NCBI RefSeq assembly: GCF_033705735.1
Contig: NZ_CP131130.1
Coordinates: 2,421,001-2,485,000, forward strand
Origin: Shinella zoogloeoides
Lineage (GTDB): Bacteria; Pseudomonadota; Alphaproteobacteria; Rhizobiales; Rhizobiaceae
Reading direction: 5' to 3'
Length of the DNA: 64,000 bases
Shown here: piece by piece, positions 57,124 through 64,000 of the stretch
Numbering within the stretch: position 1 is the stretch's first letter
Layout of the letters: the number at the start of each line of letters is the position of its first letter
The notes under the pieces: generated by a model
Seen by the model: the letters and a program-made list of their open reading frames with translations, nothing else
Databases searched by the model: none
Told to the model about the DNA's origin: nothing
Made by a program: the position numbers and the translations under genes

Positions 57124-57915
57124 ATGGCGCATCCCAAGATGCGGTGGATCGAGAACGACCCCATGCTCACGCCGGAAGACCGCGAAGACTGGATCGCGGT
57201 CCTTCCGCTCGGCGCCCATGAGGGCCACGGCCCCCACCTGCCGCTGGAAACCGACACGCTGATCGCCGAGGGCGTCGCCGCCCGGCTGATGGCCGTGCTG
57301 CCGCCGCACCTTCCCGTCACCATCCTGCCGGCCGAACCCGTCGGCTATTCGCCGGAGCATCTCGACGTGCCGGGCACCCGCTCGCTCGGCTATGGCGAGG
57401 CGATCGAGCGCTGGCTGCGCATCGCGGAGGACCTGCACCGCTTCGGCATCCGCAAGCTCGTGCTGCTCAATGCCCATGGCGGCAACTCGCCCCTGATGAC
57501 CATCGTCGCGACCGAGGCACGCATCCGGCTCAACATGCTGGTCGTCGCCACCGCCTGGACCCGCTTTGGCCAGCCGGAAGACTGGATATCGCCGGAGGAC
57601 AAGGCCATCGACATCCACGGCGGCGATATAGAGACCTCCGTCATGCTCGCCCTCCACCCCGAGCTTGTCCGCATGGAAAAGGCCGAGCGCTTCGGCTCGC
57701 GGCAGGCCGAGTTCGCCGCGCGCTTTGCGCATCTGCGCGCCTATGGCCCGCATGCCTTCGGCTGGAAGATGTCCGACCTCAACCCGAAGGGCGTCGCGGG
57801 CGATGCCAGTGCCGCGACGGCGGAAAAGGGCGAGGTGCTGCTCGCCCATGCCGTGCGCGGCCTCGTCGCGCTTCTGGAGGACGTCGCGGCCTTCGATGCC
57901 GGGTCGCTCCGTTAA
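57124..57915 (+). CDS. Creatininase-family metal amidohydrolase
   Basis: A 263-residue protein of the creatininase/MftE/FAPy-deformylase superfamily. Metal-binding motifs are LPLGAHEGHGPHLPLETDT (Glu, His, Asp set near 33-45), LLNAHGGNSPLM (near 116-127) and DIHGGDIETSVMLAL (catalytic Glu near 172). True creatininase is one of several activities; members also hydrolyse formamides in riboflavin and mycofactocin pathways. It is divergent from the MarR gene and followed by the COG0523 GTPase 99 bases on. GGAGAGACGCC precedes the ATG at 57124. Confidence 0.85.
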   Translation: MAHPKMRWIENDPMLTPEDREDWIAVLPLGAHEGHGPHLPLETDTLIAEGVAARLMAVLPPHLPVTILPAEPVGYSPEHLDVPGTRSLGYGEAIERWLRIAEDLHRFGIRKLVLLNAHGGNSPLMTIVATEARIRLNMLVVATAWTRFGQPEDWISPEDKAIDIHGGDIETSVMLALHPELVRMEKAERFGSRQAEFAARFAHLRAYGPHAFGWKMSDLNPKGVAGDASAATAEKGEVLLAHAVRGLVALLEDVAAFDAGSLR

Positions 57916-58014
57916 CGTCGGATCATGCCGCGCGGGGATTTGCGCTGGCCCCTTCGATCTCCTATATCAGTGCCAGCGACGGACCCTGGCGTCCGATCAT
58001 CCTTCGAGGTTCCC

Positions 58015-59091
58015 ATGACCGAAACAGCCCTTCCCAAGCCCATTCCCGTCACCGTGCTCACCGGCTATCTCGGCGCCGGCAAGACGACGCTGCTGAACCG
58101 CATCCTCACCGACAACCACGGCAAGAAATACGCCGTCATCGTCAACGAGTTCGGCGAGATCGGCATCGACAACGACCTGATCGTCGAGTCGGACGAGGAA
58201 ATCTACGAGATGAACAACGGCTGCATCTGCTGCACCGTGCGCGGCGACCTGATCCGCGTGGTGGAAGGCCTGATGCGCCGCCCCGGCCGCTTCGACGCCA
58301 TCATCGTCGAGACCACCGGCCTCGCCGATCCGGTCCCGGTCGCCCAGACCTTCTTCATGGACGACGATGTGCGCCAGAAGACCGAGCTCGACGCCGTGGT
58401 CGCCCTCGTCGACGCCAAGCACCTGCCGCTGCGCCTGAAGGACAGCCGCGAGGCCGAGGACCAGATCGCCTTCGCCGACGTCGTGCTCGTCAACAAGACC
58501 GACCTCGTGAGCCCGGAAGAGCTCGCCCGGGTCGAGGCCACGGTGCGCGCCATCAACCCGTCCGCCCGCATCCACCGCACGACCCGCTCGGAAATCGACC
58601 TCACCAAGGTTCTCGACCAGGGCGCCTTCAACCTGGAACGGGCGCTGGAAAACGATCCGCATTTCCTCGACCACGATCACCCGGACCATGTCTGCGGTCC
58701 CGATTGCGGCCATGACCATCATCACCATGATCACGACCACGATCATGACCACCATCACCACGACCACGGCGTCTCGCCGATCCATGACGTGACGGTGCAG
58801 TCGATCTCGCTGCGCGGCGGCGAGATGAACCCCGAGCGCTTCTTCCCCTGGATCCAGAAGATCACCCAGACCGACGGTCCGAACATCCTGCGCCTCAAGG
58901 GCATCATCGCCTTTGCCGGCGACGACGAGCGCTATGTCGTGCAGGGCGTGCACATGATCGTCGAGGGCGACCACCAGCGCGCCTGGAAGGACGGCGAGAC
59001 GCGCGAAAGCCGCCTCGTCTTCATCGGCCGCGATCTCGACCGCGAGAAGATCGAGCGCACGTTCAAGGCCTGCGAGGCGCAGAAAGCATGA
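58015..59091 (+). CDS. COG0523 (CobW/ZNG) metal-chaperone GTPase with His-rich loop
   Basis: A 358-residue G3E GTPase. It has Walker [10 protein letters not shown] (17-25), the metal-binding GCICC (Cys70, 72, 73), the ETTGLADP switch, the base motif NKTD (160-163), and a C-terminal CobW_C domain. Between about residues 218 and 252 there is a His/Asp-rich loop with long [13 protein letters not shown] runs, typical of zinc-handling members such as ZigA or YeiR. It would supply metal, probably zinc, to client proteins. The ATG at 58015 follows CGAGG. I see no Zur box in the short upstream region. A WD40 gene and cysE follow on the same strand. Confidence 0.93.
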   Translation: MTETALPKPIPVTVLTGYLGAGKTTLLNRILTDNHGKKYAVIVNEFGEIGIDNDLIVESDEEIYEMNNGCICCTVRGDLIRVVEGLMRRPGRFDAIIVETTGLADPVPVAQTFFMDDDVRQKTELDAVVALVDAKHLPLRLKDSREAEDQIAFADVVLVNKTDLVSPEELARVEATVRAINPSARIHRTTRSEIDLTKVLDQGAFNLERALENDPHFLDHDHPDHVCGPDCGHDHHHHDHDHDHDHHHHDHGVSPIHDVTVQSISLRGGEMNPERFFPWIQKITQTDGPNILRLKGIIAFAGDDERYVVQGVHMIVEGDHQRAWKDGETRESRLVFIGRDLDREKIERTFKACEAQKA

Positions 59092-59122
59092 TGCCGGAAA
59101 GCGTGAAGGAAAAGACCCGATA

Positions 59123-60112
59123 ATGCCGACAGTCGCGCCTCTCGATCTCGACGGCCACGTCATCGCGGCCGCCTTCCTTGGCGACGTGCCGTTCTTCGCC
59201 ACCGCCTCCGGCGCCATCCACCGCCTCGACCAGGGCGAGAAGGTCACCGAGGCCCATGACGGCCTGCTCGCCTGCGTGCGCGACGAGGCGAACGACACGC
59301 TGATCACCGGCGGCGAGGACGGCAAGGTGCTGCGCATCGCCGCCGACGGCAGCGCGACGCTTCTGGCCGAAGTGCCGCGCAAGTGGATTTCCGTCGTCGC
59401 CGCCGGCCCGCAGGGCGCGGTCGGCTTCGCGGAAGGCCGCACCGCGCGCGTTCGCCTTGCCGACGGCACGATCAAGGAATTCACCGAGGCCCGCTCGGTC
59501 GAAGGCATCGCCTTCGCGCCGAAGGGCCTGCGCATCGGCGTCGCCCGCTACAACGGCGCGTCGCTGCACTGGGTCGCCATGGCCGCCCCGCCGGTCGATC
59601 TGGAATGGAAGGGCGCCCATACCGGCATCACCTTCTCGCCGGACGGCCGCTTCGTCGTCACCAGCATGCAGGAAAACGCCCTGCACGGCTGGAAGCTCGA
59701 TGCCAAGCCCGGCGCCGAGACCCGCCACATGCGCATGACCGGCTATCCGGCCAAGGTGAAGTCGCTTTCCTGGTCCGCCAAGGGCAAGTGGCTCGCCTCG
59801 TCGGGTGCACCGGCCGCCATCGTCTGGCCCTTCTCGGCCAAGGACGGCCCGATGGGCAAGCCGCCGCTCGAACTCGGCACCCGCGCCGATGTCATGGTGA
59901 CCGCCGTCGCCTGTCATCCGGGCGAGGATGTCGTCGCCATCGGCTATTCCGACGGCATGGTGCTGGCGGCCCGCTTCGCCGACAGCCGCGAGGTGCTGCT
60001 GCGCCGGCCCGGCAAGGGCGCCGTCACCTCCATGGCCTGGAGCCGCAACGGCAAGCTTCTCGCCTTCGCCAGCGAAGCCGGCGATTGCGGCGTCATCGAC
60101 CTCGCGGGATAG
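59123..60112 (+). CDS. WD40-repeat protein
   Basis: A 329-residue protein built of WD40-like blades (HTGITFSPDGRFVVTSMQENALHGWKLD, AKVKSLSWSAKGKWLASSGAPAAIVWPF, AVTSMAWSRNGKLLAFASEAGDCGVIDL) that would form a beta-propeller. There is no signal peptide, so it is probably a cytoplasmic scaffold. It starts 31 bases after the COG0523 GTPase and ends 14 bases before cysE. In rhizobia a WD40 gene often follows this GTPase, so a shared metal-handling role is plausible but unproven. Confidence 0.85.
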   Translation: MPTVAPLDLDGHVIAAAFLGDVPFFATASGAIHRLDQGEKVTEAHDGLLACVRDEANDTLITGGEDGKVLRIAADGSATLLAEVPRKWISVVAAGPQGAVGFAEGRTARVRLADGTIKEFTEARSVEGIAFAPKGLRIGVARYNGASLHWVAMAAPPVDLEWKGAHTGITFSPDGRFVVTSMQENALHGWKLDAKPGAETRHMRMTGYPAKVKSLSWSAKGKWLASSGAPAAIVWPFSAKDGPMGKPPLELGTRADVMVTAVACHPGEDVVAIGYSDGMVLAARFADSREVLLRRPGKGAVTSMAWSRNGKLLAFASEAGDCGVIDLAG

Positions 60113-60126
60113 GAACAGGAAGAGCC

Positions 60127-60936
60127 ATGCCCGAGGCGAGCCTCCACGCGTTTCCGGCCAAGAGCTGGCCGGAAAGCCCCGTCTGGGCCGAGGTCCACGC
60201 GGCCGCCGAACGCCGCGCGCTGGAGCAGCCCTATCTTACCGAATTCATGATGCCGGTACTCAGGGCCTCGACCGGCCGGCAGATGCTGATCGGCGCGCTC
60301 GCCGCGCGCCTTTCCCATTCCCCCGGCGACCGGGCGCTCGCCGCACAGATCCTCTCCTCCGTCGGGGACGAAACGCTTCTCGGCGAGACGGAAGCCGACA
60401 TCGCGGCGGTCGTCTCGCGCGACCCGGCAAGCCCCGATCCGCTCGTCGCCCTTCTCAATTTCAAGGGTTTTCAGGCCCTGCAGGTCCACCGCTTCTCCCA
60501 CCGCCTGTGGCGGGACGGCAGGATCGAGGCGGCGCGCTGGCTTTCCTCGCAGGCCTCCCTCGTCTTCGGGCTGGATATCCATCCCGGCGCGCGGATCGGC
60601 CGCGGCATCATGCTCGACCATGGCCTCGGCATCGTGATCGGCGAAACGGCGGTCGTCGAGGACGACGTCTCCATGCTGCAGCACGTCACGCTCGGCGGCT
60701 CCGGCCGCGCCAAGGGTGACCGCCATCCGAAGATCCGCCGCGGCGTCCTCATCGGCGCCGGCGCGAAGGTCCTCGGCAATATCGAGGTCGGCGCCTATAG
60801 CAAGGTGGCGGCCGGCAGCGTCGTGCTCGAGGCCGTTCCTCCCTACAGCACCGTCGCCGGCGTTCCGGCAAAGGTCGTGCGCACCCACGGCGCCGGCGAG
60901 ATGCCGGCCGTGACGATGGACCAGCGGATCGACTGA
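60127..60936 (+). CDS. cysE: Serine O-acetyltransferase
   Basis: A 269-residue CysE. An N-terminal helical domain is followed by the LNFKGFQALQVHRFSHRLW segment and a left-handed beta-helix with hexapeptide repeats (LDIHPGARIGRGIMLDHGLGIVIGETAVVEDDVSMLQHVTLGG). It makes O-acetylserine from serine and acetyl-CoA, the first step of cysteine synthesis. The C-terminal region extends about 20 residues past GVPAKVVRTHG, where many CysE proteins place the residues used in feedback inhibition and binding to cysteine synthase; here the final residues are DQRID. A complete typical length argues for function. Confidence 0.93.
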   Translation: MPEASLHAFPAKSWPESPVWAEVHAAAERRALEQPYLTEFMMPVLRASTGRQMLIGALAARLSHSPGDRALAAQILSSVGDETLLGETEADIAAVVSRDPASPDPLVALLNFKGFQALQVHRFSHRLWRDGRIEAARWLSSQASLVFGLDIHPGARIGRGIMLDHGLGIVIGETAVVEDDVSMLQHVTLGGSGRAKGDRHPKIRRGVLIGAGAKVLGNIEVGAYSKVAAGSVVLEAVPPYSTVAGVPAKVVRTHGAGEMPAVTMDQRID

Positions 60937-60953
60937 TCTCCCTCCCCGACAAT

Positions 60954-60984
60954 CAAAAACCCGGGAGAGCGGAGCTCTCCCGGG
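60954..60984 (-). terminator. Intrinsic terminator, minus strand, after the Asn/Gly-rich gene
   Basis: A perfect 11-bp stem CCCGGGAGAGC/GCTCTCCCGGG (60960-60970/60974-60984) with a 3-base loop. On the minus strand it runs into TTTTTGATTG. The same hairpin also lies just after cysE, so it may stop transcripts from both sides. Confidence 0.85.
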
Positions 60985-61021
60985 CCCACTGGCCGCAGGG
61001 ACAGGGCGGGGGGAGGTGCGG

Positions 61022-61324
61022 TCAGTGTTTACGGGACTTGCAGCCGCAGTCGCTGCCGCCGCCGAGGATGCCGAGGGCATTGCCGTTCAGGATGCCCGAC
61101 AGCGTGCCGTTGAGGCTGTTGTTGAGCACGCCGTTCAGCACCTTGTTGTTGTCGTTGTCGCTGAGGATATTGCCGACACCGACGCTGGGGGCGATGACGA
61201 TGCCGCCCGCCTTGGTGTTGTTGCCGCTGAGGATGCCGAGGCCGAGCAGGCCGCCGGCGGAAGCCTGGCTCGCGCCGGCAAGAGCGATGACGGTTGCGAT
61301 GGCGATGATGCGGGTCTTGTTCAT
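61022..61324 (-). CDS. Secreted Asn/Gly/Leu-rich small protein
   Basis: A 100-residue protein with a good signal peptide (MNKTRIIAIATVIALAGASQASA, cleavage after ASA). The mature part is low-complexity and rich in Gly, Asn, Leu and Ser, with a short repeated phrase (NGVLNNSLNGTLSGILNGNALGILGGG) and an ending DCGCKSRKH with two Cys. I do not recognise a family. It could be an extracellular or periplasmic structural protein. It is divergent from the outer-membrane barrel gene, with 249 bases of AT-rich DNA between them, and is followed by a strong terminator. Confidence 0.65.
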   Translation of the reverse strand: MNKTRIIAIATVIALAGASQASAGGLLGLGILSGNNTKAGGIVIAPSVGVGNILSDNDNNKVLNGVLNNSLNGTLSGILNGNALGILGGGSDCGCKSRKH

Positions 61325-61573
61325 GATCTCTCTCCTTTGGTTGTGCACCTCATTGATGCACAATCGAGAGTAATATAAGCACCGCTTTACTCAACCCGAT
61401 TTGCCAATCATGGCAAAGAGTTAACCATAACGTCGACAAGTTTAACAATTCCTGACTTCATACAATTTATAGTATATAAAATTGCATTACACGGTTGAAT
61501 TTCAACCATTGGAAGAATTTTTAACCATGCAACCCTAGGATTCCGTTCCAGAAACGGACAGGGGCAGAAACCG
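61325..61573. promoter_or_regulatory. AT-rich divergent promoter region with a palindrome
   Basis: This stretch is far more AT-rich than its surroundings. It contains a palindrome GGTTGAA-T-TTCAACC (61493-61507), about 70 bases upstream of the outer-membrane gene, plus TATAAAATTGC-like runs around 61475-61485 and GTTAACCATAA at 61421-61431. A shared regulator of the two secreted products is possible. Confidence 0.5.
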
Positions 61574-62740
61574 ATGCGTTCTCTTCATGGCTTGCTTTGT
61601 GCGGCACTGATCGTCGCTTTCTGCAACCCGGCAATTGCCGATTCAACCGTCGATTACAGTATCGGCGGCGGGCGCACCTCGAATGTTTTCAAGGATCCGA
61701 CACTGCTTTCCTCTCCTTTCGGCGAGGCGAAGCTCGCCTTTCGCGGCAGCCTTTCGCTGGAGGACGCGCAGCTCGCCTATGGCCTGACAGCGAGCGTCCG
61801 GCGCATCGCACGCTACCATTTCGCCGACGAGCGGCGGGCAGGCGTCGAGATCGGCTATATGCGCGAGCTCGGCGAGGGCGTGAAGCTCACCCTCAAGGCC
61901 GGTATCGAGCACCGGCGGGACGGCGATCTCTTCCTCGCCCTGCCCGGCCTCCTGATCGGCTACAGCAAGGTCGATATCGCCGGCGCCGCGAGCGCCGGCA
62001 TCACCGCCGAGCATGGCGGCGGCAAGAGCCATTTCACCGCCGCCCTTTCCAGCCTCGACCGGGGCAAGGTGGATTTCACGCTGATCGGCCTGCCCCGCAC
62101 GCAGCTCGAGGCCGACAACCGGCTCTTCGACCTCACCGCCGGCCATATCCGGCCGCTCCTCGGCGGCGAGATCGGCGCGACGCTGCAATATCGCACGAAC
62201 CGCATTCCCGCCGGCCAGCAGGAACGGCTCAATCGCTATCCCGCCCATGTGCTGCGCGGCTCGCTGGCCTATGGCCGCACCTTCGCCGAGGCCGTCACGC
62301 TGATGGCGGAGGCCGGCGTCCTGCGCATCGGCAGCCCGGAACTCGGCAGGACGGTCGAGCGCAGCCGCCCCTTCCTGAAGGCGGAACTTGCCGTCCAGCT
62401 CCCGCGCGACACCGTCTTCAAGGCGAAGCTCGCGCGCGACATCCAGCTCGCCGATATCGACGACCCGCTCGGCGAGGACGTGCGCACGGTCGGCCTCTCG
62501 CTGGAAACGGCGCTGACGGAAAAGCTCAAGCTCGGCCTTGCCTTCGAACACGCCTATAGCGACTGGCTCTATTACGACTACCGCACCCACACGACCGCGA
62601 CGACCGCGACCCTCACCTATACGCTGGCGAAGGGCGCGGCCGTGGCGCTGGAATACAGCCACCTCGTCCGCCGCGAAACGGACAAGGCCGCCAACTTCAA
62701 GGTCGACGGCCTCGCGATGCGGCTCTCGGGCTCGTTCTGA
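61574..62740 (+). CDS. Outer-membrane beta-barrel protein
   Basis: A 388-residue protein with a signal peptide (HGLLCAALIVAFCNPAIA, cleavage near residue 22). The mature part consists of alternating polar/hydrophobic strands with many aromatic girdle residues, such as LKLGLAFEHAYSDWLYYDY and ATLTYTLAKGAAVALEYSH. It ends in Phe (RLSGSF), the usual C-terminal signal for BAM-mediated outer-membrane insertion. The length fits a barrel of about 16-18 strands. It resembles exopolysaccharide-export-like or general porin-like barrels without a clear family. It is divergent from the secreted Asn/Gly-rich gene. Confidence 0.78.
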   Translation: MRSLHGLLCAALIVAFCNPAIADSTVDYSIGGGRTSNVFKDPTLLSSPFGEAKLAFRGSLSLEDAQLAYGLTASVRRIARYHFADERRAGVEIGYMRELGEGVKLTLKAGIEHRRDGDLFLALPGLLIGYSKVDIAGAASAGITAEHGGGKSHFTAALSSLDRGKVDFTLIGLPRTQLEADNRLFDLTAGHIRPLLGGEIGATLQYRTNRIPAGQQERLNRYPAHVLRGSLAYGRTFAEAVTLMAEAGVLRIGSPELGRTVERSRPFLKAELAVQLPRDTVFKAKLARDIQLADIDDPLGEDVRTVGLSLETALTEKLKLGLAFEHAYSDWLYYDYRTHTTATTATLTYTLAKGAAVALEYSHLVRRETDKAANFKVDGLAMRLSGSF

Positions 62741-62743
62741 GGC

Positions 62744-63190
62744 TCACCATTCGAGTTCGAGATGCGGCCGGCCGTTCGAGGTCTTCTCGATGGTCCGCCC
62801 CGTCTCGTCGATGGTGCAGCTCACGCGCTGGCGGAAGGCCGAGAAGCTTTCGAAGGTCACCACATCCACCGGCTCGTCGAAATGCAGCGTCATTCGGTAA
62901 CGGCCCGGCTGGCTGGTGATCGCCTGAATGCCGAGAACCTCCGCATCGAACGGCTGGCCGAGATAGTGGCCCCGCACGCGCGAGCCCAGCATCCACGGAT
63001 CGAAGGGCGGCCGGTTGCCGACGGCGGCGTGCAGCGTGTTCCAGTCGCGAAAGCCGTATTGCGCGGCGATCAGCTCCAGTGCGCGGGAATGGGAAATGTC
63101 CTGCCCCTCGGCGGAAAAGCGCGCGCGCAGCCGCTTCGCCTGGTCCTTCAGGGCGTCGAGGGATGGTAGTGGCGTCGATGATGGACGCAT
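62744..63190 (-). CDS. Glyoxalase-superfamily-like protein
   Basis: A 148-residue protein. The N-terminal helical part (LPSLDALKDQAKRLRARFSAEGQDISHSRALELIAAQYGFRDWNTLHA) is a short helix bundle often found alone in alphaproteobacterial proteins annotated as glyoxalase superfamily. The C-terminal half is beta-rich (RGHYLGQPFDAEVLGIQ, RMTLHFDEPVDVV). No metal-ligand set is obvious. The ATG at 63190 follows GGAGAGACGAC. It converges with the outer-membrane barrel gene, stop codons 3 bases apart. Confidence 0.65.
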   Translation of the reverse strand: MRPSSTPLPSLDALKDQAKRLRARFSAEGQDISHSRALELIAAQYGFRDWNTLHAAVGNRPPFDPWMLGSRVRGHYLGQPFDAEVLGIQAITSQPGRYRMTLHFDEPVDVVTFESFSAFRQRVSCTIDETGRTIEKTSNGRPHLELEW

Positions 63191-63313
63191 GTCGTCTCTC
63201 CAGTCGGTGCATGCGTCGTTTCGGAGGGAGTCCGCATTGCCGCCGGTTCGCATGCCTGATGCTGGAAGACCGATCGTTTCTGAGAGAGACTTCACCAAAG
63301 CTTGCACTCGCGG

Positions 63314-63338
63314 ACGGCAGGGGCTCTCACCCTGCCGT
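63314..63338. other. Perfect hairpin in the leader before the glyoxalase-like gene
   Basis: ACGGCAGGG (63314-63322) pairs with CCCTGCCGT (63330-63338) around a 7-base loop. It lies about 125-150 bases upstream of the glyoxalase-like start on the minus strand, with no T run. Confidence 0.35.
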
Positions 63339-63379
63339 CCCGATAACGCAGCAAGCCGGAAAAGTCAAATTGCGCGGGG

Positions 63380-63967
63380 TCAAGCCGCCTTGCGCAACGG
63401 CGCCGAAAGGCGCCGGCCGCTCGCGACGAGCATGCCGGCCGCGCCGGCCAGCCAGCCGTCCTTCAGCTCCAGCGCCAGGAAGCGGCGGCGCTCGAAGGGG
63501 CCGGGCATGACGAGATGCTGCGCCCTGTCGGCGAAGAAACCGAAGCGCTCGTAATATTCCGGATCGCCGACCAGCAGCACCGCGCCGTGCCCGCGGTCGC
63601 GCGCCTCGGTAATCGCCGCGCGCATCAGCGCACCGCCGATGCCCTTGCCCTCATGCGCGCAATCGACGGCGAGCGGGCCGAGCAGCAAGGCCGGCACGGC
63701 ATTGCCGTCGGCATCGACACCCGCCTCGACATCCCACAGGCGCACCGTCCCGATGACATGGCCGTCCGCATCGCGCGCGACGAGGGCGAGGCCCTCGGCC
63801 GGCAAGCGGCCCCGGCGCAGCTTTTCCGAGGATTTGCGGAAGCGGGCCTCGCCCATGACGCGGTCGAGCAGACGCTCGCGCGCGACGACGTCGCCGGCAT
63901 TTTCCCGGTCGATGGTGAAGGCAGCATGCGCGAAGAACGCGCGGACAGAATCAAGAACAGTGGCCAT
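63380..63967 (-). CDS. GNAT-family N-acetyltransferase (YhbS-like)
   Basis: A 195-residue GNAT protein. The acetyl-CoA loop is clear (LLGPLAVDCAHEGKGIGGALMRAAI, about 93-118), followed by VLLVGDPEYYERFGFFADRA, typical of the YhbS group (COG3153). Early residues AAFTIDRENAGDVVARERLLDRVMGEARFRKSSEKLRRGR are also typical of rhizobial members. The substrate is unknown. The gene begins close to the end of the window and is complete. Confidence 0.88.
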   Translation of the reverse strand: MATVLDSVRAFFAHAAFTIDRENAGDVVARERLLDRVMGEARFRKSSEKLRRGRLPAEGLALVARDADGHVIGTVRLWDVEAGVDADGNAVPALLLGPLAVDCAHEGKGIGGALMRAAITEARDRGHGAVLLVGDPEYYERFGFFADRAQHLVMPGPFERRRFLALELKDGWLAGAAGMLVASGRRLSAPLRKAA

Positions 63968-64000
63968 CTTGGCCTCCCGAACTCAAAACCGATTCAAACG

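Noticed and set aside
58690..58770. Short tandem-like repeats that could be mistaken for a repeat array.
   Set aside because: They are the alternating His/Asp codons of the metal-binding loop in the COG0523 GTPase.
63314..63338. A riboswitch in the leader of the glyoxalase-like gene.
   Set aside because: Only one perfect hairpin is visible, with no recognisable aptamer elements or terminator partner.

Overview
The window is a chromosomal segment of a Rhizobiaceae-type alphaproteobacterium. The evidence is high G+C with very strong third-position GC bias, a CpdR-type response regulator, a glgP-glgB-glgC-glgA-pgm-glgX glycogen operon, a soxBDAG-type sarcosine oxidase operon, a split pntAA/pntAB/pntB transhydrogenase, a small aa3 oxidase subunit IV, and three copies of a RIME-like palindromic intergenic repeat. 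The sequence is not enough to fix the genus. There is no rRNA, CRISPR array, prophage or insertion sequence.

Layout. 1-4 kb: a terminator and possible small RNA, a lysophospholipase-like hydrolase, a HisN/SuhB-type phosphatase, a strongly supported small RNA gene (suhB/alpha-r8-like), an N-formylglutamate amidohydrolase, cpdR and tRNA-Val(GAC). 4-6 kb: a xanthine/uracil-type permease and a tiny lipoprotein. 6-11 kb: a sugar-acid block (dgoD with its GntR regulator, a divergent altronate/galactarate dehydratase, a VOC protein and a GntR regulator that appears to carry two winged helices). 11-15 kb: ilvD, a DUF899 protein and a two-domain VOC protein. 15-22 kb: a three-gene cluster of two transglutaminase-like proteins around a circularly permuted ATP-grasp/alpha-E protein, then a TadG-like protein. 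23-34 kb: the complete glycogen operon. 34-35.5 kb: MaoC and GNAT genes. 35.5-41 kb: sarcosine oxidase, with a foreign-looking membrane-protein gene between soxB and soxD. 41-48 kb: rpsU, a TPR lipoprotein, a lone serine recombinase, a large inverted repeat, pnt genes and a cox subunit. 47.6-51 kb: an autoinducer-synthase-like (FeeM-type) protein and a GGDEF-EAL protein. 51-54 kb: a PuuD-like amidotransferase, then an AT-richer insert with an OLD-family-like ATPase. 54-64 kb: a secreted Inh-like protein, a 2-hydroxyacid dehydrogenase with its LacI regulator, MarR, a creatininase-family protein, a His-rich COG0523 GTPase, a WD40 protein, cysE, a secreted Asn/Gly-rich protein, an outer-membrane barrel, a glyoxalase-like protein and a GNAT.

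How the genes work together. The glycogen operon covers synthesis from glucose-1-phosphate (pgm, glgC, glgA, glgB) and breakdown (glgP, glgX). The sugar-acid block would dehydrate aldonates to 2-keto-3-deoxy acids under GntR control. Sarcosine oxidase feeds one-carbon units and glycine, and transhydrogenase balances NADH and NADPH. The most interesting parts are the ATP-grasp/transglutaminase cluster (a predicted but poorly characterised peptide-ligase system), the transferred OLD-like ATPase (a candidate defence gene), the FeeM-like synthase beside a c-di-GMP enzyme, the gene inserted in the sox operon, and the small RNA.
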